DNA from: Saccharina japonica
Taxonomy: Eukaryota; Sar; Phaeophyceae; Laminariales; Laminariaceae
DNA: 64,000 nt
NCBI GenBank assembly: GCA_008828725.1
Contig: MEHQ01004485.1
Location: 160,701 to 224,700, forward strand
Reading direction: 5' to 3'
The first letter of the stretch is position 1; each line of letters starts with the position of its first letter. A program made the position numbers and the translations under genes. Positions 53,887-64,000 of this stretch are shown here, in pieces. The notes beneath the pieces are model-generated. The model was not told the origin of the DNA. It did not search any database and saw only the letters and a program-made list of their open reading frames with translations.

Positions 53887-54327
53887 TTGATACAAGGCCT
53901 TTCATACTACTACAATACCAGGGGCGGCCGCAGGCCTATGAGCTGCAGCTGCGTAGAGGCAGCGACTGCAGCAGGAGAGTCGAGGGAGAGTAGTGAGCGG
54001 TACAAAGGAGCTATGAGCTCGATCGAAGGTGGACCAGAAGGTCCCGAAGAGCCGTGGGATCCACAGGCTTGGATGGATAAGCACTACCTGAATGAAGAAG
54101 GTCGCGACGGACGGGGCCTCTGTATCAGTCCAGTCAAGTCCAGTAGTGGTCGACGCCTTGATGCCCTATACTCGCCCTGCCCTATATCGTATACTTCGAG
54201 TATACGAGTACCTGGTATCTGGTATCATCATACTCGTATATACCGGTACGTACCTGTGGTACCTCATATAACCATGTTGCCTTGCCTTACCACCGAGCTG
54301 CAGCAGCATGCTTGCTCGCACAGGTGA
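53887..54327 (+). pseudogene. Transposon ORF fragment, right arm
   Basis: 146-codon frame, inverted copy of the left-arm ORF: RYKGAMSSIEGGPEGPEEPW then DPQAWMDKHYLNEEG, after which similarity to the finger is lost. The N-terminal stretch is disrupted; no catalytic domain. Confidence 0.45.
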
Positions 54328-55039
54328 ATCTTGGTACTACAGCAGCAAGCAGTACTCGTAGCGCTTCCCGCAGCTACAGCAGTCGAACATTGCAAGCCGT
54401 TGCTTCGTGTGTTTCTGGGTGGGGACTTGGATGCCGTATTTAGACGAGCCACGGATGTATTCATACTGGTGTGGGTAGACCCTTTTACTCACAATCTCGT
54501 GCTACTATATCTCGGTAGCACTACTTGTACGAGTAATTGCCCCGGTCTGCCCTACGTAGCGGTACTACAGTAGTATTAATAGTACCTCCTTAATACTGCA
54601 CTGCTGCTGTACGTGCGGAGAATATTTATTTTTGACCGGCGCTACAGCAGTATAACCTGGTAGAACACTGCGAATCGTTGCTCGGGTTGTTTCATGTTGG
54701 TTCTGTGTGGGGACGTGAGCGCCGTGTTGCACGAACCACCTGGTACGAGTAGACAATCTTACTGCTTCTGTGAATATCCTGTACCTATCTGTCGGAGATG
54801 TGATGTTACTCGTACGTTATTTGACTTGTTGCGAGGGTTTGCATATGCCCGGTACTAGCTGTTACACAAAAACATACACCGACACTGACCGACACACCCT
54901 GCTGGATACACCGGATACACCACCAGTATGCACAAGGTATATTCGTACACGAAAAAAAAAAAAAAAAAGTGGTAACTTTTTTTTTTCGGCCTCTGGGTGG
55001 GGGTTAGGTGTATGATATCCAAATCCTCGGCCGCCCCTG

Positions 55040-56006
55040 CCCTATGTGTTAATATTTGTTGTCCAAAAGCGGTGACCGATCCAAACACCCGAAAAACACA
55101 AACGTGACCAAAACGAATCGCCATACCCCTGGCACCCAACGACGAATTTGAAAAATAACAGTATCTGCGGCTGCTCATACTCTGTTTGAACCCAGTCAGG
55201 TTGTCGACGAGGACACCGAGCACTACTACGGTAGCAGCAGGTGAACCCACCTGGGCCTTTAGTTGGACTGTCCGTAGCGTCCTACGCGGCCACAGCAGAT
55301 ACATACCAAACAGGAGCTCCGAAACAATCAAACAATCAAATAATGTGCTGCTGAGTATACTGTAGGGCGTCCGAATAGTTGTTGTTCAACACCGAACTAT
55401 CTAAAATGGTCAGAATGTAAAAAAAAACACGGAGCACTGTACGTGCGTCGTAGTCACTGGACGATTTAGCACAAAACAAAAACAAAAATCTGAACTTTTG
55501 TAAAAAACAATGACTTGGTTTTAATACCCCCCCTCCCTGAGTTTTGGAAAAAATCAGAATAACAACTTGTTTTGTGCTAAAGGGTTCCGGCGATCACAGT
55601 AGTAGTGCTCCGTTTGCCCCCGCCCCCCCCCCCCCCATTCTGGCCGTTTTAGATAGTTAGGTGTAAAAAGACTTTTCGGGAAACCCATGGCTGAGCACTT
55701 CTTGCTTTCGTTTCGTGATGCAAACACGGCAATGCCTGCCCCCCCTTGCAGATCCAACGGACCCAACACCTGTTCTTACAGACAATAACGAACGAGCCAT
55801 ACGTTGGTCGGGAGAAGGTCTGTGCATTACAGCTGGATCGAGCTATGCCGTGTTCGGTAAGGAGTGATTATATGTATGGTGCAATAGTACAAGAACAAGT
55901 AGTATTGCCGCTGTAAATAATATTACAATGTATATATATATTCAAGATACTACTGTACGAGTACGTGCTCGTGTTTGCTTTTTTTCACTGAAGGAGCCCC
56001 TTCAAT
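55040..56006 (+). mobile_element. R1 element with foldback insertion
   Basis: R1 core (CCATACCCCTGGCACCCAAC, GTCGACGAGGACACCGAGCA, GCGTCCTACGCGGCCACAGC). The right terminal part ends CACTGAAGGAGCCCCTTCAA; the left end is replaced by the inverted block. Confidence 0.65.
55360..55691. mobile_element. Small foldback insertion in R1
   Basis: Inverted pairs AACTATCTAAAATGG/CCGTTTTAGATAGTT and GATTTAGCACAAAACAA/TTGTTTTGTGCTAAA. It interrupts the R1 sequence at GCTGAG, which appears on both sides. Confidence 0.55.
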
Positions 56007-56620
56007 CTGAGTAGGTGGTGCGGCGCTTTCTTATGAGAGGGGCCGGAGCGTTCGGAGGGTCCGCAAGACCAACGCGCCAACAGGATGCACAATACTACTC
56101 CTAAGCGATAGAAGAGTGAAGCTGCGCACAAGACCGTGGTCCCGTTCCCGACATAACTCAATGCGAATCACACAGTATTGCTCACCCGTGCCTAACGCTA
56201 GAACGGCGTTCACATTGGTCACTGTTTATAGCTTTCGTACTGTAGTATCTGCTAATTTGAAGTAGGCGTCTACTGACGAAACGATGGCATGATGTGCAAA
56301 AAACAAAACTGTCACCACATCAGAATTACTGCGCACAAAGTAGACGAGGGCTCACGAGGGGTGCCGAGCCAAGCTGAAGATGGCGCAAAGGCGACCCGAA
56401 CTAGGCCGTTGACGTTTAATGTGAAGAAGGTGCTTCGTCCGCGAGGGTGTTACCCACTATTAATAGTCGGGTGAGAAGTCGATGAACAATGGAGGTGGTA
56501 TATAGGCTACTCAAAGTCCCTGTCCCGTGTCCAGGGCAGGCCAACATGATTCCTCACCAGGTTCGTTACAATATGTACTAATAATGCCGTACGATTTGTC
56601 AAAGTTCGTTTCGTTATATG
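55985..56620. repeat. Array unit I, block A
   Basis: First of three copies of a block beginning at the R1 right end and running through GAAGCTGCGCACAAGACCG, GTGCCGAGCCAAGCTGAAGA and CCAGGGCAGGCCAACA. No coding role seen. Confidence 0.75.
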
Positions 56621-56734
56621 TGTACGACATATCCGATTTCAAACAATATACGAATACGTATACGTATATTTGTACTCTGATCCTTCTGTCGTCAGTGTAC
56701 TGTAATGTTTTTTGTTTTTATATCCATCCCAGAT

Positions 56735-57050
56735 TTTACCTTCGCCCTCATTTTCTGTCTCCCTCTCAGTCGTACGAATAACTTAGATCCGGAGTCACTA
56801 AGTAGACTCTTCTCCTACTTCCCCACTACGGTACGTGCCTTGCATTTTTATCGCGAATGTATTGCAGCACTTCCTTCCCTCGTCGACTATCTTTGAATTG
56901 TGCCTACCCACACGCTATAATAGGCACTCTCGACAGTTAGTTAGTGTCACTTGAAGAATAAATCTTCATACATACGGGACCCTCGAACGCCTCACTTCAC
57001 CTTAGCATTACTCGTGGTTAACCGCTAGACCACCGGGGCGACCGGCTGTA
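56735..57050 (-). mobile_element. R2 SINE with tRNA-like head
   Basis: The minus strand has an A box TGGTCTAGCGG (57032-57022) and a B-box-like CGTTCGAGGG (56989-56980), 33 bp apart, followed by the R2 body and an A-rich end. A tRNA-derived SINE is the best reading. Confidence 0.65.
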
Positions 57051-57339
57051 TATAGCAGACAGTAATAGAAGACGCACAAAAAAATACAGGCAAACAGAAG
57101 CACAAAAAACGAAAACATCGTCCAGGCAGCCAACACACGGCAGACAACAAACAGTCTGAGTCCAGCAACAAAGTTCCTAAAAACATGCGTGCGGGTCGTC
57201 AGCGTCGTTGTATGTGTTCCACGTTTCATTATCTGCATATATCATATATATATATATATGTATATATGTCGTAGTTTTTGTGACTTCGTACAGAGTGTTT
57301 ACGGTGGGGGTCCCGATATATTGCAGTGTCAGAGGCTTT

Positions 57340-58137
57340 CAAGGGGCCGCTTCAGGCATACACAATATATATAAGAACTCTGTGCAGAAACATACCCGAT
57401 TTGTTTTTCAGGTGCAGTACTACGTCTGGTATTATTTCAACATTTGTTTCATGTTTCCCTACACGCTAAAAAAATCGTGTGTCTAGTTCTAATGCCCTAA
57501 CCTACTCCTCCCTATGAGCAATCATAAAGAGCGTAGGTCATGGTCCACATTTGTTTGTCAGGGGCCGGATCGATCCGACGCCTTTTCCATCACGAAAAGT
57601 GCCTCTTACTCGAAAAAGACTCGCCATACCCCTGGCAGCTAACGACGACATAAACAGATAGCAACTTATCCAGCTGATGACACTGTTTTAATTCAGATTT
57701 TCGACGAGGACGCCGAGTACTAGTAGGCTAATCTACGTGGGCCTCTAGTTCGGCCGTCCGTAGCGTCTTACGCGGCTATAGCAGCGTGTAGATACCAAAC
57801 AGGAGTTCCGAAACAATAAAACACATTTGCTGCTGAGCACTACTTTCGTTTCGCAATGCAAATACGGCAATGCCTGCACCCCCTTGCAGATCCTAGGCCC
57901 CCAACAACTCCTAGATACCCTAAAGTGCAAGCCATACGTTTATCGGGAGAAGGGCCTACCATTCGAACAGGATGGAGCCACGAGTATGCCGTGTCCGCTA
58001 AGAAGTACTTCTATGGCGCTATATGGGTATAGTACCAGAAATAATGGTATCCCTGCTGTAAACAAATATATAATATATACCAGGTATAAAATCCTACATC
58101 TACTCGTTTTTTCGTATTGACCGAAGGGGCCCTTTCA
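57340..58137 (+). mobile_element. R1 element, array unit I
   Basis: Left end GGGGCCGCTTCAGGC, right end CCGAAGGGGCCCTTTCAA; full-length, with diverged ends. Confidence 0.7.
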
Positions 58138-58770
58138 ATATGAGTAGGTTGTGCGACGCTTTATATTACAGGAGACGCTATGTACGGAGACCCCGCAACA
58201 CAAGTCCGCCGACAGCATGCATGATATTATTCCTAAACGATGCAGTGAAGCTGCGCACAAGACCGCGGTCCCGGTCCTGACACGATTCCATGCGAAAGAC
58301 ATAGTTCTCGCCCACGCCCGACTCTAGAACGGTATGCACGTTTACTTGTCATATTTGATAATGTTCGTACGAGTATAATCTAATAGTAGTACGCGCCTAC
58401 AGACAAAAGCATTGCATGGTTTGAACAAAAAACAAACTGCCACCACATCAGAAACACGACGCACACAGCGGACGGAAGCTCACGAGCGACGCCGAGCCAA
58501 GCGGAGGATGGTGCCAAGGCGACCCGTATTCGGCCGTTGGCGCTAAAGCTGAGGAAGGTGGTTCGTCCGTGAAGCGCAGGGATATCTACCGCGCTGGGCT
58601 TTTGCTGGAGGTGTGACTACGTATACCACGGTGTTGCCCACTATTAATAGTCGGGTAAGCCGTCGTTATAAGAACAAGGGGGGGGGTAGGCCACTCAAGG
58701 TCGTGATCCCTTGTCCAGGGCAGGCCAACATAATACACTACCAGGTACGTCAGGGTATATACTGCCGCAT
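58130..58770. repeat. Array unit II, block A
   Basis: Second copy; CGACGCCGAGCCAAGC and CCAGGGCAGGCCAACATAAT are present. Confidence 0.75.
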
Positions 58771-58899
58771 GATTTGTCAACGTTCGTTTCGTTATACGGC
58801 GTAGTTGGAATTCCAACGATCTTTAAAACCATTATGACCCTTCTGACGTCATTGTCATGTGTGTGTGCAGGTGTGTGCGTCTTTTTTTTCCAATTCCTT

Positions 58900-59222
58900 T
58901 TATTACATTCGCCCGTCGTTGCTATCTCCTTTCTAGTTTTAACTTAGATCTGGAGTGAAAAATAGTTCCCTCTCCCTCCTTCCCCACTACGGTTCGTGCC
59001 TTGCAGTTTTTTCGCGAGAATACTTCTTCAGCCCTTTTTTCCCTTGTCGACTCGCATCGAGTCGTGTTACCCATGCTACTAGGCGCTCTCAGCAGCTGAT
59101 TGTCTATTCATATATTTCAAATAAACCCAAACGTCCGACCCACGTGAGATTCGATTCCCGTAAATCAACTCGTAGAAGCTTTTGAAGGTACCACTACATA
59201 CAGTAGACCATCGGGCCGATTA
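58900..59222 (-). mobile_element. R2 SINE copy, array unit II (first)
   Basis: Body plus a diverged head: A-box-like TGGTCTACTG (59210-59201) and GGGAATCGAAT as B box near 59150. Confidence 0.55.
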
Positions 59223-59264
59223 AAATTATTTTCATGTATGTGTGTGTGTTTGTTTTCCAGGACT

Positions 59265-59612
59265 TTTTTTGTCGTCCTCCTTATTATGTCTCACTCTCTT
59301 AGCACTCTCTTAGCACTCTCTTAGTTAGTCGTACGAATACTGTAGATCCGGGGTCACTGTGTAGACTTTTGTCCTCCCTCCCCACCACGGTGCGTGACTT
59401 GCATTTGTATCGCGAGAAACACGCAGAACTTTTTCTTCCCTCGTCGACTCTCGTCGAATTGTGCCTACCCACGCTATAAGAGAAACTCTCGACGGTTAGC
59501 TGGTGTCACTTGAGAAAATACAATATCGATACATACGGAGACTCGAACCCCTGACTTCAACCTTAGCGTTCTTCGTGGTTAACTGCCAGACCACCGAGGC
59601 GACCTACTGTAT
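59265..59612 (-). mobile_element. R2 SINE copy, array unit II (second)
   Basis: The B box GGGTTCGAGTC (59551-59541) is near-perfect; the A box TGGTCTGGCAG has one change. A CTCTTAGCA triplication sits at the tail (59295-59325). Confidence 0.65.
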
Positions 59613-59756
59613 ATGGTAGACAGTGATAGAAGACAAACCAACAACAAGTGCAGGCAAACCGAAGTACAACAAAATCGCCGTTCAGGCAGCCAACACACAG
59701 CAGGCAACAGGCTCAGTGCAGCAGGAGGAGTTTTCCTAAGAACGTGTGTGCGTGTT

Positions 59757-60035
59757 GTAAGGATGCTAGGTATAGAAGGACAGGGTATCCCTAGCCAGGT
59801 CAGCCTATGGAACGGGTACTCGTTGGTACTCACGTGTGTTGTTTGCGTAGAGATAGAAGAAGAGCAGGTATATTCCGTTTTGCGTGATGAACGACTGAAA
59901 GCCGGGGGGAGAGAATACCTGGGAACCCCTGGTTCCCATCTAAGATACCGCCTTCCAAGTACTACCAATACGATTCTTATACCTGATACCAGGTATTTAC
60001 CAAACGTTTCCACATCATGTCAGCAGTACCATAAC
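59757..60035. repeat. Insertion unique to array unit II
   Basis: About 280 bp absent from units I and III between GTGCGTG and TCGTCAGCGTCGTTG; it makes unit II longer. No inverted ends resolved. Confidence 0.45.
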
Positions 60036-60147
60036 AGTGTCGTCAGCGTCGTTGTATGTATTCCACGTTGTTCCCTGCACATATGTCGTGGTTTTGTGAC
60101 CTCAAAGCTTGGACGTGGGGGTCCCGATTTATTGCGGTGCATAGTGT

Positions 60148-60935
60148 CGGAGGCAAAATAAATACATGAGCACTTTTGTGCAGAAACAAATACGTGTTGT
60201 TTGACAGTCCCAACAATACTATTTCTGGTATTATTTCAACATTTATTTCACTATTATCAAAAACTAATTTCTCCATTAATAGTTTCAACGCTCAACCCTA
60301 CTAGTATACTCTTATATTATGAACATGTTTAGAGGGCGTAGGTCATGGTCAACATTGATTTGTGTCTCAGGAGCCGGATATATCCGACGCCTTTTGCGCA
60401 AGGAACCGTGTATTTTACTTGAAAACGACTCCCCATGCAACGACGAACTTGAAAAAAATATCAGGTTCTCCGGCTGCAGATACTGTTCGAACTCAGACTT
60501 TCGACAAGCATACCGAGCACTACTACGGTAGCAGGTGAACCTACCCGGGCCTCTAGTGTGACCGCCCGTAGCGTCCTATTCGGCCACGGCAGAGTGAAGA
60601 AACCAAGTAGAAGTTCAGAAACAATAAAAAATCTTGCTGCGGAGCACTACGTTCGTTTCGTGATGCAAACACAGCAACGCCTGCCCTCCCTTGCAGATCC
60701 AAGGGCTTCTCAAGACCGTACCGAACAAGTCTTAAGTTGATCGGGAGAAGGTCTGAGCAATAGAGCTGGAGTCTTGCGGTGTTCGGTACAGGGAGTAATC
60801 ATCCCGTGCTATACTGCACTACCATAAATACTAATATCGCTGCTGTATAAAGTACTGATTTGTTTTTCAAAATAATATACATGTACGTACGAGTACTCGC
60901 TTTGTCTGTTTTGACTGAAGGAATGCCTTCATTCT
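60148..60935 (+). mobile_element. R1 element, array unit II
   Basis: Core present (TAGCGTCCTATTCGGCCACG, CGTTTCGTGATGCAAACACA); right end CTGAAGGAATGCCTTCATT, diverged from the usual GGGGCCCC. Confidence 0.65.
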
Positions 60936-61560
60936 GAATAGGTTGTGCGGCGCTTTCTTGTTAGAGGGGCCGTAGTGTACGAAGGCTTAGCAAGACAAAC
61001 CCGTCGATAATATGCACGATCTTATTGCTAACCGATAGTTTGAAGCTGCGCACAAGACCGTGATGTCGATCCCGACATGATTCCATGCGATTCACACATA
61101 ATTGCTCACCCATACCCAACGATAGAACGGCATGCACATTTGCCACTCTTTAGAATGTTCGCACGATATACTAGTAGTACAAGGCGCCAACTGACAAAAC
61201 GATGCCATGATTTGCAAAAACAAAAACTGTCACTACATCAGAAACACGACTCACATAGTAGACGGAGGCTCACGAGGAGTGCCGAGCCAAGCTGAAGATG
61301 GTGCAAAGGCGACCCACACACGGCCGTTGGCGCTAAAGGTGAAGAAGGTGCTTCGTCCGTGGAGCGAAGGGATGCCTGCTGCGCTCGCCTTCTGCTGAGG
61401 GTGTGACTACGTCTACCACGGTGTTGACCACTAGTCGGGTAAGCAGTCGTTTATGAGAGTAACGGAGGGGGGAGGCTATTCAAGGTCCCTGTCCCCTGTC
61501 CAGGGCAGGCCAACACAATAAATTACCAGGTGCGTCACAAATATGTACTACTGCCGCACG
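60925..61560. repeat. Array unit III, block A
   Basis: Third copy: GAAGCTGCGCACAAGACCG, GTGCCGAGCCAAGCTGAAGA, CCAGGGCAGGCCAACACAAT. Confidence 0.75.
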
Positions 61561-61639
61561 ATTGGTCAAATATCGTTTTGTATCCGATTCCAAAAATCTC
61601 GAATTCCACTCTGACACTTCTGTCGTCAGTGTGATGATT

Positions 61640-61965
61640 GTACGTGTTTTTTCCCATCCCATTCGTTTTCTCTTCTCCCGACTTTTATCTCTTCCTCTTA
61701 GTCGTACGAATAACCTAGATGCGCGGTCACTAAGTAGGCCCTTCTCCTCCTTCTCCACGACGGTGCGTGCCTTACATTTTTATCGCGAGAAGATTTCAGC
61801 AATTAATTTCTTCCCTCGTCGACTCTCGTCGAATCGTGCCTACCCACGCTATAATAGGCCATCTCGACAGTTAGCTGGCGTCACTTGAGAATAAAATCTC
61901 CATAGATACTCTCGAACCTAGCACTCTTCGTGGTTAACTGCTGGACCACCAAGGCGACCGGCGGT
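61640..61965 (-). mobile_element. R2 SINE copy, array unit III
   Basis: Body plus head; B-box-like AGGTTCGAGAG (61919-61909) and A-box-like TGGTCCAGCAG near 61940. Confidence 0.6.
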
Positions 61966-62229
61966 ATATGACTGACAATAAAAGACAAAGTAAAAAAAGA
62001 CAGGCAAAGCGAAGCACAAAACACGAAAAACATCGTCCAGGCAGCCAAAACACACAGCAGACACCAGTCTCAGTCCAGCAACAAAGTTCCTAAAAACCTG
62101 CGCGCGTGTCGTCAGCGTCATTGTATGTATTCCACGTTATTGCCTTCATATATCATATATGTATGTCGTAATTTTTGTGACTACAGGGATTGTACGGTGG
62201 AAGTTCCGACTTACTGCCGTATCAGAGGC

Positions 62230-62905
62230 AATTAAGGGGCCGTTTCGGGAGAAAACAATATAAGAAAAGCTCTGTGCAGAAATATATCCGTTTTGTTTGT
62301 CCAGGTGCAATACATGTCTGGTATTATTTCAACATTGATTTCAAGATTCCCTAAGCAACGAAAATACCAACCTCTCGTTCTAATGCCCAACCAACTCCTC
62401 CCTTTGAGAAAGTGTAGAGTGCGTAGGTCATGGGCGAAATGTGTGCATGAAGAGCCGGATTGATTCGACGCTTTTTCCATTATGAGAAGTGCCTCTTACT
62501 CTAAAACGACTCGCCATACCCCTGGTACCCAACAACGACGAGTTTGAAAAATGGCAGTTTCTCCGGCTGCTGATACTGTTTGAACTCAGATTTTCGACGA
62601 GGACGCCGAGCAGCAGTACGCGAAGCTACCTGGGCCTCAAGTACGACCGTCCGTACGTAGCGTCCTACGCAGCCATAGCAGGGAGTATATACCAAACAGG
62701 AGCTCCGAAACAATCAACCTTCTTGCTGCTTAGCACTGCTTTCGTTTCGTGATGCAAGCACAGCATTGCCTGCCCTCCCTTGCAGATCCAAGAGACCCAA
62801 TACCTCCTACAGACCGTAACGAACCAGACTTACGTCGATCGGGAGCAGGTCTGAGCGATAGAGCTGGAGTGAGTGTTGCCGTGGTCGGTACAGGAAGTAA
62901 TTATC
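62230..62905 (+). mobile_element. R1 element, array unit III (right end lost)
   Basis: Left end TTAAGGGGCCGTTTCGGG; core to CTGGAGTGAGTGTTGCCGTG; the terminal right repeat is missing where unique sequence begins. Confidence 0.65.
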
Positions 62906-63818
62906 TTACTTAGTGTATTACAGTGGGGGCCCGCATTTAAGAAATATTGTGCTAAGAAACAGAGGCTGAGATTATGAGAAAACATAAGAAATCCGCGTGT
63001 AAGTAAGACAGCTCAAACCGGCAACGAATTAAGAAAATGCAATAAAATGAACAGCAGTTGTCGTTCCATCTAATTTAGAAATGAGGTCGCTCCGGAGCGT
63101 GGCACGGAATAAGAAACACCAAACGTTCAAATTTAAAACCTTCTAGCCGTGCTACGAGTACCGTACAGAAAAGTAAACCAAGTATTAAAGTCTCATCACA
63201 GCCGACATTTTTGCTTGTTCTTCATTTATTTATGTGTTTTCCCCCGACAGTTTGTTTTTTTCAGTTTCATCACAAGACTTGAATGTCCGCAACGCGGAGC
63301 TTGCAGCTTAGTTGGAGGCGAGTTGGTCGGCGTATTGTTAGTCTACACCTGGTTTACGTAGAGTGTATAGCAGGCCAGATTGAGTTACAGGTTTGTTGAT
63401 TGGGGAGGTCAAGAGAGTACCCTCATATCCAAGGTATTACAGTGTCGTAGTACCGCACTCGTCGGTTGCGGCTGACCTGTACAATGTCAACGTGATATGT
63501 GGCTCTCGCGGCATATATAAATAAGAAATAAGGAACGCCGGAAAAAATACTATACAAGTCGAGAATAAAAAGAATCGTCATATAAGAAATGCCTTAAATG
63601 TTTCTGGTGAGGGGACACGAAATATGACTTTGAGCCTGGAAGTCAATTTGACGTTCCTTAAGGCCACGGTGGCTGTCGACCATCCCCTGGGTCCCGCTTT
63701 CAATTTTTCGACCAAAAATATATATATTTTTTTACGGTTTCGTTTACGGGACTGTCAACTTTCCGCCCAATGAAAGGCTGGCACGTACCATATATTGAAT
63801 AGAAATCGACGCAGAGGT
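62906..63818. other. Region upstream of the right-edge gene
   Basis: AT-rich unique sequence with several scattered TAAGAAA motifs and a TATATAAATAAG stretch at 63512-63523, about 300 bp upstream of the exon below. A promoter is possible, not shown. Confidence 0.35.
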
Positions 63819-63891
63819 ATGGCTGTCGCTAGGTGGCTTATTTGGGCGGTCAGCACGGCGTGGGCCTGCGGCACCATGGCGACTCCACAAG
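63819..63891 (+). CDS. First exon of a secreted-protein gene (signal peptide), runs off the window
   Basis: ATG then MAVARWLIWAVSTAWACG and six more residues, ending in phase 1 at a CAAG/GTGAGGG donor. Basic N-region, Trp/Val/Ala hydrophobic core and a small-residue C-region fit a secretory signal. The signal peptide plus phase-1 intron repeats the layout of exon 1 of the LRR gene. The rest of the gene lies outside the window, so its identity is unknown. Confidence 0.45.
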
Positions 63892-64000
63892 GTGAGGGGA
63901 CTACCAACTACCCAAATCAAGGCGCCTGCTGAAATTTGGCTGTTTTTGGTGCGCTATGTGTTGAGAACCGGTGGGCTGTCATTTTTGGGTCCGACCGGCG

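Larger units (their letters stand above)
51231..55039. mobile_element. Inverted-repeat block with CAGGGG ends
   Basis: The ends CAGGGGGGCCAGGGATTCGG and (inverted) CAGGGGCGGCCGAGGATTTG share a further CACCTAA...CCCCC stretch. Inside, about 51925-52745 pairs inside-out with about 53830-54450, and 52807-52850 pairs with 53733-53780. No matching target duplication was found, so it may be two inverted elements or a composite, not one transposon. Confidence 0.65.

Overview
The window is eukaryotic nuclear DNA. It is gene-poor, with long GT-AG introns, a signal-peptide gene split into many tiny exons, and a dense transposon region. The best taxonomic hint is the large exon at 2175-3029: its GDPHM...FDFTG...GWY module resembles extracellular proteins I associate with stramenopiles, especially brown algae. 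One-leucine-rich-repeat-per-exon genes with exon shuffling are known from the brown alga Ectocarpus (LRR-ROCO and NB-ARC-TPR families). I therefore infer a brown alga or close relative, with moderate confidence; no species can be named.

Left 36.7 kb (minus strand): one split gene fills this part. I reconstructed 25 exons by hand from splice sites, reading-phase continuity and protein pattern. In order they encode a signal peptide (36666-36600), a short Cys-containing N-terminus (exons 2-3), 18 leucine-rich repeats (LRRs), a short C-cap exon, two Cys-rich exons and the 285-residue GDPHM module. Seventeen LRRs are each exactly one 72-nt exon and one is 81 nt. All LRR-flanking introns are phase 2 and all introns between the Cys-rich and GDPHM exons are phase 1. 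The reading frame stays open for 870 codons, and a possible terminal exon lies at 2055-2039. The product should be a secreted or surface LRR recognition protein. It has no GTPase, kinase or NB-ARC domain in this window.

The LRR array has visibly grown by duplication inside the gene. A tandem duplication of about 6.8 kb (about 7826-14622 and 14623-21520) carries three LRR exons each (A, B, C), giving A-B-C-A-B-C in frame. A smaller 0.4-0.5 kb duplication pattern links exons 11-13. The duplicated LRR exons differ at 36 of 216 bases: 22 amino-acid replacements against 2 synonymous codon differences, with the structural Leu/Asn/Phe positions kept. Parts of the flanking introns are about 97% identical. 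This looks like a diversifying, cassette-built recognition receptor. At least one decayed LRR exon remains in an intron (22634-22701).

Right 27 kb (about 36.7-63.8 kb): no intact gene was found. It is a nested transposon region. R1 is a family of about 765 bp with about 135-bp terminal inverted repeats and TTAA flanks. R2 is a tRNA-headed, SINE-like family. A hAT-like element with a zinc-finger ORF broken by a stop sits inside an R1 copy, and a TAA-flanked small MITE sits inside another. There is a 1-kb foldback element, a 3.8-kb inverted block with decayed zinc-finger ORFs, and a three-unit higher-order array (55.98-62.9 kb). Some repeat families (R1, R2, R3) also occur in the introns of the LRR gene. 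At the right edge a plus-strand signal-peptide exon (63819-63891) appears to start the next gene.
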